Origin: Comamonadaceae bacterium
Lineage (GTDB): Bacteria > Pseudomonadota > Gammaproteobacteria > Burkholderiales > Burkholderiaceae_C
Length of the DNA: 41,691 bases
Reading direction: 5' to 3'
Assembly (NCBI GenBank): GCA_947451995.1
Contig: CANGCI010000002.1
Span: forward strand, 1 to 41,691
Below are positions 1 through 8,237 of this stretch, one piece after another (position 1 is the first letter of the stretch; every line of letters begins with the position of its first letter). Below the pieces are notes generated by a model that saw only the letters and a list, made by a program, of their open reading frames with translations, was not told where the DNA came from and did not search any database. Both the position numbers and the translations under genes were made by a program.

Positions 1-201
1 GACCATTGGCGTCAGACTGAATTGATTCGCGCGCGCAAGTTGATCGAAAAAGGACAACCCCTTGAAGAGGTCTTGGAATCTTTTTCAATCGGACTGATGA
101 AAAAAATGCTAAATGGTCCGTTGCGAGAACTTCACCATGCTGAAGTTGAGCAAAGAGACAAAGCGCGGGAAGCTGTGCGAAAAATGTTCCTCAACGCCTA
201 A
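1..201 (+). CDS. hemA: glutamyl-tRNA reductase, C-terminal end (partial)
   Basis: Open from the first base in frame 1, ending at TAA 199-201; 66 residues are visible and the 5' part lies outside the window. The helical, charged tail, with a run like RARKLIEKG, then LEEVLESF, then a KKMLNGPLREL stretch, resembles the C-terminal dimerisation domain of glutamyl-tRNA reductase, where the family has an 'LTNRLIHAPTKSL' type segment. The enzyme reduces Glu-tRNA to glutamate-1-semialdehyde, the first committed step of tetrapyrrole synthesis. The neighbour 7 bp downstream is bciA, also a tetrapyrrole gene, which supports the call and suggests co-transcription. In most Burkholderiales the housekeeping hemA precedes prfA, so this could be a second copy linked to bacteriochlorophyll synthesis; that is inference. 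The catalytic domain cannot be checked. Confidence 0.6.
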   Translation, partial: DHWRQTELIRARKLIEKGQPLEEVLESFSIGLMKKMLNGPLRELHHAEVEQRDKAREAVRKMFLNA

Positions 202-208
202 CAGACCC

Positions 209-1162
209 ATGCGTGTTCTTTTGTTGGGTGCATCGGGCACCATCGGCCTTGCAACAGCCCGAGCATTGATGCAACAAGGCCATCAACTGGTTTGTTTTTT
301 GCGAAAGCCCCGCTTCCTCACTGAGTTGCAGGGTGCCGAGCTGCGATATGGCGATCCCTGCAATTTAGAGTCCCTCAAGCGAGATGCTTTTTGCAATGCG
401 CCATTTGATGCTGTGGTTTCTTGCCTAGCGTCGCGTACGGGAACGCCTCAGGATGCTTGGGCTGTGGATTATCAGGCCCACCTGTTTGCCCTGGAAGCCG
501 CCAAAGCGGTGGGTGTGCGTCAATTTGTGCTGCTGTCGGCCATCTGCGTCCAGAAGCCTTTGTTGGCATTTCAAAAAGCCAAGTTGGCCTTTGAGTCCGC
601 CTTGATTGAATCCGGTTTGACGTATTCAATTGTGCGGCCCACCGCGTTTTTCAAATCGCTTGCGGGTCAGCTGGCGCGCGTTCAAAAAGGTAAAGCCTTT
701 CTCATCTTTGGCGATGGCAGACTCACGGCTTGTAAGCCGATCAGCGATGATGATTTGGGTGATTTCATCGCAGGGTGTTTGACAGATGCGAGCAAGCACA
801 ATCAAATTCTGCCGATTGGCGGACCCGGTCCGGCCATTACACCGCGCGATCAAGGTGAGTTTTTATTCCGGCAACTTGGCAAGCCCGTCCAATTTAAAAG
901 TGTGCCTGTCGGCCTGCTTGATTTCATCATTGGTGTGCTGGATGTGCTTGGCAAAATTTCATCCAAAGCGGCTGATAAAGCTGAGCTGGCACGCATTGGG
1001 CGTTACTACGCAACAGAGTCGATGTTGGTTTGGAATGCGGACTTGCATCAATATGAGGCAGCGGCGACGCCATCGCACGGACAACAAACTTTGTTTGACG
1101 CTTATGCAGTATGGCTTAGGGGTGAGGCAGCGCCTGATCGACGTGAGCATGCTGTTTTTTAA
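209..1162 (+). CDS. bciA: divinyl chlorophyllide a 8-vinyl-reductase BciA
   Basis: A 317-residue protein of the atypical short-chain dehydrogenase/NmrA type. It reduces the C8 vinyl group of divinyl (proto)chlorophyllide with NADPH during (bacterio)chlorophyll synthesis. The N-terminus has the dinucleotide-binding motif GASGTIG at residues 7-13. The motifs SCLASR, LLSAICVQKP (about 109-118), YSIVRPTAFFKSL (about 139-151), GDGRLTACKPIS and LPIGGPG match plant DVR and bacterial BciA from memory almost residue for residue. I chose ATG 209 over the upstream in-frame GTG at 113 because the latter lies inside hemA and adds a non-conserved tail; 209 leaves a 7-bp gap after the hemA stop. The two genes probably form one operon. 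The protein has no obvious role outside chlorophyll pigment synthesis, so it implies a photosynthesis gene cluster to the left. Confidence 0.9.
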   Translation: MRVLLLGASGTIGLATARALMQQGHQLVCFLRKPRFLTELQGAELRYGDPCNLESLKRDAFCNAPFDAVVSCLASRTGTPQDAWAVDYQAHLFALEAAKAVGVRQFVLLSAICVQKPLLAFQKAKLAFESALIESGLTYSIVRPTAFFKSLAGQLARVQKGKAFLIFGDGRLTACKPISDDDLGDFIAGCLTDASKHNQILPIGGPGPAITPRDQGEFLFRQLGKPVQFKSVPVGLLDFIIGVLDVLGKISSKAADKAELARIGRYYATESMLVWNADLHQYEAAATPSHGQQTLFDAYAVWLRGEAAPDRREHAVF

Positions 1163-1402
1163 TGCATTCACTACAGCGCCAAACTGGCCTCTATCTTTAG
1201 TTCTAGGGGTAAGTGACTAAGTGAATATTTCTCAGATGAGAAAATTTTTTCACCGCTCAATTTGAAAACTATTGCGTTATTTTAAAAACTCTCCAAACCA
1301 GAGACTGGGTGTTAACCCTGTTTCAAATTTACACGCAAGAATTCATTGTTCCGTCTGAAATTTCATTTCAAATTTCACGACTTAAATCAGATGGAGCGAA
1401 AC

Positions 1403-3730
1403 ATGTCTTGGACTATCACAGACAAACATCGAACATTCAGTTTGAATGCCTTCAAACCACGGACGATGTTGCTAACGACCTCGGTTGCTTTGGGCTTAGT
1501 CGCCTGCGGCACCAGTGATTTTGTATTTGCACCGCCCAACATTCCTGCTGCCAAGTCGGCCATTGTTGCCCCTGAACTGACCACTTCATGCCCGATCGTG
1601 GCTTCCTACATTGAGTCCTTTGTGACCAAAGGGACAGGACCTGCTTTCAATGGTGCGCAATTCGGTGCAGTGGGCAGCTACAAGTACATCTTGGCCGAAG
1701 CCACCGGCAAGGTCAACGCCAATGACCCCTGCATTTCAACCATTGTGGATTTGAAAAATTCAGCAGATGCCTCAGGCCTCGTCTCTTATAAATTTGACGT
1801 GGTGATGTTGACGCCAACGGACGCCAGCAAAGGCAATGGCTCCTTGCTCTACATTGTGAACAACCGAACCAATTCAAGCGCATTTGAAGCCTTGAACGAT
1901 GGCTCTGGCAACGACTTGTTTAGCAATGTTGCCCCAGTCATCCCAACCAGTGGAGCCGATGTCGTCACAGGCGTTGGTGCTGGCAATGCTTACTTGATGA
2001 AGCAAGGCATGACCGTGGTGTTCTCGGGTTGGCAGGGCGATCGTCCCTCCACTTTGAGCGGCTCTAGCGCGGCCATTACCAGCAGTACGAAATGGTATGC
2101 GCCAGGCATGACATTGCCCGTTGCCAAAGACAACGGTGCAAAAATCACAGGCACCGTTCAAGACGAATTCATTGCCGACAATGCCACCAGCAATTTGCTG
2201 GGTACCTATTACCCACGTGTTGCCAACACACCCGCTACCTTGACGATCCGAAGAACGGCCACTGATGCACCTATTACCGTGGATGCAAGCATGTGGACGT
2301 ATACAGCGGGTACAGGCGTTGCAGAAGGTGGCAACACCGGTGCAACAGGTTTTGGCTACGTCACCATTGACCGTGCCAAAGTACGCGCAACTGCCGCTTA
2401 TGCGGCTGCCTTAGATGCAGGCAGTGACAACGGCGCCATTTATCACTTCAATTACACCGCCACCGATCCGAAGCCCATGGGCTTGGGCTTTTTAGGTGTC
2501 CGCGATTTGATTTCGTTTTTCAAGTATGAAAAAAATGACCTGACAGGCAATGTCAATCCAGTGGCAGGTGTGATCAACACGGCACTGGGAACTGGCATTT
2601 CGCAATCAGGTCGATTCTTGCGTGATTTCTTATGGCAAGGTTTTAATACAGACAAACAGCTCCGTACGGTGTTTGATGGTTTGCTGCCTTTGGTGGGGGG
2701 TTCACGCAAAACTTACACCAACTACCGCTGGTCAAAGCCAGGTGATTATTCTCGCCAGCATGAAACGCATTACACCCCCGGTGATCAGTTTCCATTTGCC
2801 TATTCAACCATCACGGATCCTTTGACGGGCAAAACCGATGGTTTGATGAAAAAATGCGCTGAGACCAACAACTGTCCCAAAGTCTTCCAATACGACAGTC
2901 CTATTGAGTTTGGTGGTGCTCGCGCCTCTTTGGTGTCCACAGATGGTGCAGGCAAAGACATTGAGATTCCTAGCAATGTGCGTTTGTTCTACGCAGCAGG
3001 AACTTCTCACGGTCCGCTTCAGCTGGCAGCCAATGCCAAGTCGCAACCTGATTACACGGTGGACAGGGCAGTCGCTGCCACAGCAGTCTCCACCTCACCC
3101 AGTGCCTTGAATGCCAGTACTGCTTTGTATCGTGCCTTGCTGACTAATTTGGACGGTTGGGTTAAAGGCAGCGCTACGCCATTGGCCAGCAGTTGGCCCA
3201 AAGTGGCTGATGGCACGATGGCGGTCCCCACCAGCGATCCCAAAAGCTTGAGTGCCATTGACCTTTCTGTTTTGGGCTTGGCCTACAGCGGCGTCTACAA
3301 CACTTTGACGGTCAACGACGAAAGTGTGATTCCAACGGCGCCAAGCAACAAAGCTTATGTGGTGCACCTGCCAACTCAAGATGGCCAAGGTAACAGCAAG
3401 GTTGGCGTGAAAATGCCTGACAGTGCCACGCCCCTTGCAACATTTGTGGGTTACAGCATTCGAAAGCCAGGCTTTGTGGCAGGTGATCAGAATGGCTTGA
3501 GCTCTTCGCAGTTGGCTTTTGCTGTCAATACCAGTGCCAAAAATAAAGCCGATACTCGCAAGAGTGTGCAAGAGTTGTATGGCACGCGAGATGGCTATGT
3601 GGCAGCATGGAATGCATCTGTCGACAAGTTGGTCGCAGACAAGCTGATGCTGCCTGACGATGCATTGGCCTACAAAAACCGTGGTTTGATGCAAGCTTCT
3701 CAACCCAACTTCTTAACTTTGGGTCAATAA
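1403..3730 (+). CDS. alpha/beta hydrolase domain lipoprotein (PF20091-like)
   Basis: A 775-residue exported protein. The start at ATG 1403 is supported by GGAG at 1393-1396, 6 nt upstream; an earlier in-frame ATG at 1391 overlaps that site. The N-terminus carries a basic stretch, a hydrophobic core and a lipobox LVAC with Cys35, so a lipoprotein anchored at the cell envelope is expected. A GISQSGRF segment around residues 398-405 looks like the nucleophile elbow of an alpha/beta hydrolase, and a later AGTSHG could give the catalytic His. The MGLGFLGVRDLISFFKY block just before it is typical of the 'alpha/beta hydrolase domain-containing protein' family PF20091. The substrate is unknown; a secreted esterase or oligomer hydrolase is possible but unproven. 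It is a single gene, closed by a strong terminator at 3753-3782. Confidence 0.7.
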   Translation: MSWTITDKHRTFSLNAFKPRTMLLTTSVALGLVACGTSDFVFAPPNIPAAKSAIVAPELTTSCPIVASYIESFVTKGTGPAFNGAQFGAVGSYKYILAEATGKVNANDPCISTIVDLKNSADASGLVSYKFDVVMLTPTDASKGNGSLLYIVNNRTNSSAFEALNDGSGNDLFSNVAPVIPTSGADVVTGVGAGNAYLMKQGMTVVFSGWQGDRPSTLSGSSAAITSSTKWYAPGMTLPVAKDNGAKITGTVQDEFIADNATSNLLGTYYPRVANTPATLTIRRTATDAPITVDASMWTYTAGTGVAEGGNTGATGFGYVTIDRAKVRATAAYAAALDAGSDNGAIYHFNYTATDPKPMGLGFLGVRDLISFFKYEKNDLTGNVNPVAGVINTALGTGISQSGRFLRDFLWQGFNTDKQLRTVFDGLLPLVGGSRKTYTNYRWSKPGDYSRQHETHYTPGDQFPFAYSTITDPLTGKTDGLMKKCAETNNCPKVFQYDSPIEFGGARASLVSTDGAGKDIEIPSNVRLFYAAGTSHGPLQLAANAKSQPDYTVDRAVAATAVSTSPSALNASTALYRALLTNLDGWVKGSATPLASSWPKVADGTMAVPTSDPKSLSAIDLSVLGLAYSGVYNTLTVNDESVIPTAPSNKAYVVHLPTQDGQGNSKVGVKMPDSATPLATFVGYSIRKPGFVAGDQNGLSSSQLAFAVNTSAKNKADTRKSVQELYGTRDGYVAAWNASVDKLVADKLMLPDDALAYKNRGLMQASQPNFLTLGQ

Positions 3731-3752
3731 ACCGCTTCGTTCTAAGCAAAAA

Positions 3753-3782
3753 GCCACTGACTGAAGGTCAGTGGCTTTTTTT
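3753..3782 (+). terminator. intrinsic terminator after the lipoprotein hydrolase
   Basis: A 9-bp perfect stem GCCACTGAC / GTCAGTGGC (3753-3761 and 3767-3775) with a TGAAG loop is followed by seven T's. It lies 22 bp after the stop codon. An A-run before the stem could make it work on the other strand too, but no minus-strand gene ends here. Confidence 0.9.
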
Positions 3783-3843
3783 CTTGCCAATATGAAATTG
3801 ACTTGTTGATGGTTGTGGTGATTTTTGGGTTCTACAATGGTCC

Positions 3844-4347
3844 ATGATCATTCTTCAACACATCCCCATTTGGGTCTTTCTAATTTTGGCTGGACTTTTG
3901 TGGCTGGGACTATCAGCCCGCAAAGATCGCATGATCAGATGGCGCGTTCCCATCATCGTTCCTGTTGCATTGACGATCATGGCCATCACCTCCTTGTTGG
4001 CGCAATATGGCGCTACGGAATTGCTGCTGCCCGCTTTGGTGTCGTGGGGCGGTGTGTGTGCCTTGGTTTCCTGGCTTTTTGCAAATCGCCCGTTGCCAGA
4101 GACAGTTCAATATGACCCTGAAACAGCCAAGTTTCAATTGCCAGGCAGCTACGTGCCTCTGGCCATGTACATGGGGATTTTTGCGTTCAAGTTCATGGTG
4201 GGTTTCATGTCGGGCATGCGAATGCCCATCGTGAACGAGCTGCTCTTTGTGCTGAGCATCAGTGCCGTATACGGCTTGTTTTCTGGTTTGTTTTTGTCTA
4301 ACGCTTGGCGCTTGTTCAAACTAAGGTCCAACACGCTCGGCCTCTGA
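3844..4347 (+). CDS. small integral membrane protein (DUF6622-like)
   Basis: A 167-residue protein with about four hydrophobic segments: roughly residues 5-24, 35-52, 58-80 and 100-155 (the last probably two helices). Short basic linkers follow the first segment. I see no catalytic motif. Length and layout are reminiscent of the DUF6622 family of proteobacterial membrane proteins, a recollection I cannot verify. It stands between a terminator and the thioesterase remnant, whose frame starts inside its last codons. Function unknown. Confidence 0.6.
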   Translation: MIILQHIPIWVFLILAGLLWLGLSARKDRMIRWRVPIIVPVALTIMAITSLLAQYGATELLLPALVSWGGVCALVSWLFANRPLPETVQYDPETAKFQLPGSYVPLAMYMGIFAFKFMVGFMSGMRMPIVNELLFVLSISAVYGLFSGLFLSNAWRLFKLRSNTLGL

Positions 4348-4363
4348 TGCGCTTCTCAAGCGC

Positions 4364-4657
4364 TTGTATTTCAACCCCTTGGGCACCATCCATGGTGGTT
4401 GGACTTCAACGCTGCTCGATTCTGCATTAGGCTGTGCGGTTCACACCAAAATGCCCGTGGGGCGGGGTTACACCACGGCAGAGTTGAATGTCCACATGGT
4501 GCACGCCATTACACCCAAGGTTGAGCGTGTGCGTGCCATTGCCGAGGTGCTGCACTGCGGTCGCCAGTTGGCCACCGCGCAAGCTAAGTTGGTAGGTCCT
4601 GACGGCACCCTTTACGCACATGCATCCTGCACGTGTCTTGTGTTTGAGATGAAGTGA
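4364..4657 (+). pseudogene. PaaI-family hotdog thioesterase, N-terminally truncated
   Basis: The readable part begins directly at the conserved NPLGTIHGGW active-site segment and runs through LDSALGCAVHTKMP, GRGYTTAELNVHMV and LYAHASCTCLVFE, a good match to the C-terminal two thirds of PaaI/YbgC-type acyl-CoA thioesterases. Family members are about 130-150 residues and have some 40-45 residues before the HGG motif, including the first strand of the hotdog fold. Here only a TTG codon (4364) is available, with no ribosome binding site. The same frame is open upstream only to 4325, inside the end of the preceding membrane protein gene. The ATG at 4347, overlapping the preceding stop, is in a different frame and stops after 27 codons. 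Most likely the 5' end was lost by deletion. A very short functional protein from TTG cannot be excluded. Confidence 0.6.
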
Positions 4658-4691
4658 GTCAGTTCTAGCGAGCCAATATTGACTCGCCAAC

Positions 4692-6941
4692 TTACAACTT
4701 GAAAACCAAGGCTGTCACGTCGTCTCGACGTGGTTCTTTACCTTGCCATTGCGCAAAGTCTTCTTGAATGTGCTTTGCAATTTGTGCTGCATCCATCGCG
4801 TGGTGCTTTTTCAGCACAGCTTCCAATCTTCGATGACCATAGGCTGATCGCTTACCATTGTGCGATCCGATTTGATCAATCAAGCCATCGGTCACGATCA
4901 CAAAAAGGTCTTGTGGGCTATAGCTGATTATTTGAAGTTGAGGTTGCTGTGCTTCCTGCAGTGTTTCAACATAGCCCAAACTGCAGCGTTGGACGCCATG
5001 TCGAATGCATTCACCTTGCGACGTGACTTGAATTAGCCCAATTTTGGCGCTTGCAAATTCAATGCACCGCGAGGGCGGATCGATTCTCAGAATGACGGCG
5101 TCGCAACCATCGTTGCTTTCGCTGTCGAGTCGATCCTGATTGAGGCCGTGGCGTACGTAGTGGTCCAAGGAGAGCAAAGCTTGCGCAGGGTTCTCTGTGG
5201 TGTCTTGCGCGTAGATTCGCTCAAGTGAGTTGCTCACAAGCAATGACAGCATGGCGCCTGGAACCCCATGACCTGTGCAATCTGCAACAGCCAATACAAA
5301 GGGGCCCTGTTGTGTCGAAGAGGAAATCCACCACAGGTCGCCACCAATGGTGTCTCTGGGTTCCCAAATCGCTGCAAACGATTCAAAGCGATTGTCAATT
5401 CGAACGGAGCGCGGTAATTGGCCTCGTTGCAAACGGCTGGCATAGTTCACAGAATCCAGAACTTCTTTGTGTGCGGCATTGAGTGCTTTGTGCTGCGTTT
5501 GCAATTCTCGGGTGCGTTCTTCAACGGTGGCTTCTAACAGCTTGGTTTGATTTTCTGCAGCCTCGCGCTGTGCGACCAATGTGGCGCTCAGTTTTTTCTC
5601 AATCCCACGTGTTCTGGCGTGGATTGAAAAGTGGGACACCAAGGCCCCGAGCAATATAGCGATGGCCTGCAAAACATAAGTGTCGCTGAGCAACAGGGTT
5701 AAATTGGAATCGGTCCAATCTTTGAGCAGGTGGACACCTTCCATGCTCATGAGGGATAAAAACCATAAAGGCAATACGCTTGTCGCAAATACGATTGAAA
5801 ATTTGGCGGTTCGTAAGCCTTGTTTGAGTCGCATGACAGCGCAATAAATGGTGGCAGTTAGCATGCAAATGAAAAAAACATGCGAAGGCCATCTGAAAAG
5901 AGCCGGGCTGATCTCATGCTCAAAGAAGTAAGCAATGACAAAACGCAATCCTTCAAAAGCGATGAAAAGATTGCTGAAAAAATGGAATCTTGGAAAGTAG
6001 CGTTGTGTGCCTAGAAAAGCGCGACCAAATCCAAAATACATGACCAGCTGCAAATACGATATCAAGCCCATCCAAAACACATGACTGGGCATGATGCCAA
6101 TGGTGCTGGGTTGCTGATCAAATGCCAATTCAAACAAGCGCTGCCCATCTTGAATGGGTAACATGATGATTTGTAAAAATCCTAAAAACAACCACGTGCT
6201 GTAAATGACAGACACAATGTCGCGTTTAAAAAACAGGCTTGAACAAGAACTCATGACCAAAGCCAAAATAATCCCTGCAAACAGGCCTTCAATGTAAAGG
6301 CCTAATTTGCGGAGTTCTAAGTAAGTGGCTCGGTCATAAAATTGCAGATTGAAATTGGTTGCTGTGAATGTGCTGTTCGAATTCAAGCGAGACAACAGCA
6401 AGACCTCTTCATTTTTGGGCAATGTGAATACAGGATTACGGCTTAAAGAGGTGTCCATGGTGAACACAGATGGATTGATGTCATTCATGTGCAAGGGAAC
6501 ATGGGTGCTGTAAGGCCCATTCAATTCTTTGGCTTGGCCATTAGCGTCGATCACAAAATGTTGGTAACGCAGCCAATGAATGCCTTCCTTGTTGACAAAG
6601 GCGTTCACCACAATTTCTCTGTCTTCCCCCAATCGGTTGACCAATCGTTGGGCAACCCAGTAGTGAGACTTGGGCTTGATGGCTTCTACCGTGTCTGCTG
6701 GCTGAAATTCAGTCAGGCGTTTGCGCACGTCTTCGAGCGTGGCTGTGCCAGCTTTGTCCTCCAACACCAGCGCATTGAGTTTGTCGGCAAAGAAGATCGT
6801 GGTGTTGGGTCCTACCTCAAGCGGAGATTGTGCCCATGAACAAACTTGCCCCAGTATGGTGCAGGTCAAAAGACAAAATTTGAGCAGCAACAGAGGGTGC
6901 TGCCAAAGTCTGGCATTGAAATGGCAGCGGGGTGTTGTCAT
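4692..6941 (-). CDS. 7TMR-DISM sensor fused to a PP2C/SpoIIE phosphatase (SiaA-like role)
   Basis: A 749-residue membrane protein. Layout: signal peptide ending near SWAQS (about residue 38); periplasmic 7TMR-DISMED2-like domain (about 65-190); a block of seven hydrophobic segments (about 215-430); a cytoplasmic coiled coil rich in E, K, Q and R (about 435-490); and a PP2C-type phosphatase domain to the end. The metal-binding aspartates of the SpoIIE family are visible in DTIGGDLWW, ADCTGHGVPGAMLSLL, NDGCDAVIL, VTDGLIDQ and RRDDVTALVF. It should dephosphorylate a Ser/Thr-phosphorylated partner in response to a periplasmic or membrane signal. It diverges from the FIST-SiaB-SiaC-cyclase operon and its phosphatase domain closely resembles that of the soluble phosphatase there, so SiaC is the likely substrate, as for SiaA in Pseudomonas. 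The ligand is unknown. Confidence 0.85.
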   Translation of the reverse strand: MTTPRCHFNARLWQHPLLLLKFCLLTCTILGQVCSWAQSPLEVGPNTTIFFADKLNALVLEDKAGTATLEDVRKRLTEFQPADTVEAIKPKSHYWVAQRLVNRLGEDREIVVNAFVNKEGIHWLRYQHFVIDANGQAKELNGPYSTHVPLHMNDINPSVFTMDTSLSRNPVFTLPKNEEVLLLSRLNSNSTFTATNFNLQFYDRATYLELRKLGLYIEGLFAGIILALVMSSCSSLFFKRDIVSVIYSTWLFLGFLQIIMLPIQDGQRLFELAFDQQPSTIGIMPSHVFWMGLISYLQLVMYFGFGRAFLGTQRYFPRFHFFSNLFIAFEGLRFVIAYFFEHEISPALFRWPSHVFFICMLTATIYCAVMRLKQGLRTAKFSIVFATSVLPLWFLSLMSMEGVHLLKDWTDSNLTLLLSDTYVLQAIAILLGALVSHFSIHARTRGIEKKLSATLVAQREAAENQTKLLEATVEERTRELQTQHKALNAAHKEVLDSVNYASRLQRGQLPRSVRIDNRFESFAAIWEPRDTIGGDLWWISSSTQQGPFVLAVADCTGHGVPGAMLSLLVSNSLERIYAQDTTENPAQALLSLDHYVRHGLNQDRLDSESNDGCDAVILRIDPPSRCIEFASAKIGLIQVTSQGECIRHGVQRCSLGYVETLQEAQQPQLQIISYSPQDLFVIVTDGLIDQIGSHNGKRSAYGHRRLEAVLKKHHAMDAAQIAKHIQEDFAQWQGKEPRRDDVTALVFKL

Positions 6942-7045
6942 CGATTTGTGAGATTTGACGTGCCAGAAATTATCAAACGAATTGACGGCAATCGGATGGC
7001 TTGATCATAAGTACTTGCCCGAGGAAGTCAGAAATTGACAGAACC

Positions 7046-7051
7046 TATAAT
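7046..7051 (+). promoter_or_regulatory. possible -10 box of the FIST-cyclase operon
   Basis: A perfect TATAAT lies 64 bp upstream of the FIST gene start in the 174-bp divergent region 6942-7115. No good -35 box sits 16-18 bp upstream (the bases there read GGAAGT), so if real it would need an activator. I found no CRP-type TGTGA-N6-TCACA site in this region. Confidence 0.3.
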
Positions 7052-7115
7052 TTGCCCTCTATGGTCATTTGGATAAGTCTGGGCCAACTGATCAACCTTC
7101 AGTTTTGTTATAAAT

Positions 7116-8237
7116 ATGAAAATCAATCAATACCAATATCTCGATGGCGCTTGGGACCAAGCATTTGAACCCACCACTGGCAATGCTTGGATATTGGCCT
7201 TTGGTCAGCGCGGCGTTCTGAGTGAGGCCGTTTCTTCGCTTCAAAAGGCTTACCCCAATGCATCATTGGTGGCATCGTCGACCAGTGGCGAAATCCATGG
7301 CGACGAAGTGCATGACAACTCAGTCACGGCCAATGTGGTTGTTTTTGACAAAACCACCACCAAATTGGTTGCATTCCATTGCCCTAACTCGGCCAGCAGT
7401 GCCGCAACAGGTGAGCAATTAGGCAAGGCGCTTGCAGCGCCTCATTTAAAGCATGTGTTTGTGGTGTCCAACGGCCTCACTGTTAACGGTACAGCGCTGG
7501 CATCGTCTTTGCAGCAAGCGGTGGGCGCTGGCGTTTCCATTTCGGGTGGCCTTGCAGGCGATGGTGCCGATTTCAAAGAGACCCTGGTCATTGCAGGTGC
7601 AGAGACTGCAACTGATTTGGTGGCTGCCGTTGGCTTTTATGGCGAAGAGTTAAGTGTGTCCTGCGGCTCCTGGGGCGGTTGGCAACCGTTTGGCCCTATT
7701 CGCGTGGTGACCAAATCGGAAGGATCTGTATTGCACGAACTGGACGATAAAAGCGCTTTGAGCAAGTACAAAGAATACTTGGGTGAGCAAGCGGGTAGCT
7801 TGCCCGCCAATGCGTTGTTGTTTCCCATTTTGATTCAACCCGCTAACTCAGATCGCAAAATGGTCAGAACAGTGTTGGCCATTGACGAGGAAGCCCAAAC
7901 CATGACCTTTGCAGGTGATGTGCCTTTGGGTGCAACCGTGCAATTGATGCGCTCGAACACCGAGAGTTTGGTCGATGGCGCTAAATTGGCGGCAGAAAAA
8001 TCGCATGAAGGCCGAAGCGATCAGGCGCAACTGGCCATTTTGGTGAGTTGCGTTGGCCGCAAGTTGGTGATGAAGCAGCGTGTTGAAGAAGAGGTTGAAG
8101 CCGTGCGAGAAGTTCTGGGCGCACAGGCGGCTGTGACTGGCTTTTACTCTTATGGTGAATTGTCGCCACGCCAAACAGGTGCACCTTGTGACCTTCACAA
8201 CCAGACCATGACGGTGACATTGTTGAGCGAGGCTTGA
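7116..8237 (+). CDS. FIST-domain signal sensor protein
   Basis: A 373-residue cytoplasmic protein without signal peptide or membrane segment. The N-terminal part (about 25-215) fits the FIST N domain, with ASSTSGEIHGDEV, VFVVSNGLTVNG and ISGGLAGDGADFKETLV blocks. The C-terminal part (about 220-360) fits FIST_C, with FYSYGELSP near the end. FIST domains are predicted to bind small ligands such as amino acids and are often coupled to kinases, phosphatases or cyclases. As first gene of the operon it probably feeds a cytoplasmic signal into the phosphatase or kinase that follows. Its stop overlaps the start of the phosphatase gene, indicating translational coupling. No strong ribosome binding site precedes ATG 7116. 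The ligand cannot be read from the sequence. Confidence 0.85.
   Translation: MKINQYQYLDGAWDQAFEPTTGNAWILAFGQRGVLSEAVSSLQKAYPNASLVASSTSGEIHGDEVHDNSVTANVVVFDKTTTKLVAFHCPNSASSAATGEQLGKALAAPHLKHVFVVSNGLTVNGTALASSLQQAVGAGVSISGGLAGDGADFKETLVIAGAETATDLVAAVGFYGEELSVSCGSWGGWQPFGPIRVVTKSEGSVLHELDDKSALSKYKEYLGEQAGSLPANALLFPILIQPANSDRKMVRTVLAIDEEAQTMTFAGDVPLGATVQLMRSNTESLVDGAKLAAEKSHEGRSDQAQLAILVSCVGRKLVMKQRVEEEVEAVREVLGAQAAVTGFYSYGELSPRQTGAPCDLHNQTMTVTLLSEA

Noticed and set aside
786-1220. 144-codon plus-strand frame overlapping the end of bciA
   Set aside because: Out-of-frame shadow; BciA homology runs through to its own stop at 1162.
1229-1242. TTCTCA-GA-TGAGAA hairpin followed by T's after bciA as a terminator
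   Set aside because: The loop would have two bases, which is too tight, and the stem is weak; at most a minor element in the 240-bp gap 1163-1402.
3095-3703. 202-codon minus-strand frame antisense to the lipoprotein hydrolase
   Set aside because: No recognisable domain, no ribosome binding site, and the sense gene is intact with signal peptide and terminator.
7035-7051. TTGACA and TATAAT together upstream of the FIST gene
   Set aside because: They are only 5 bp apart, so they cannot form one sigma-70 promoter; only the TATAAT was kept as a weak candidate.
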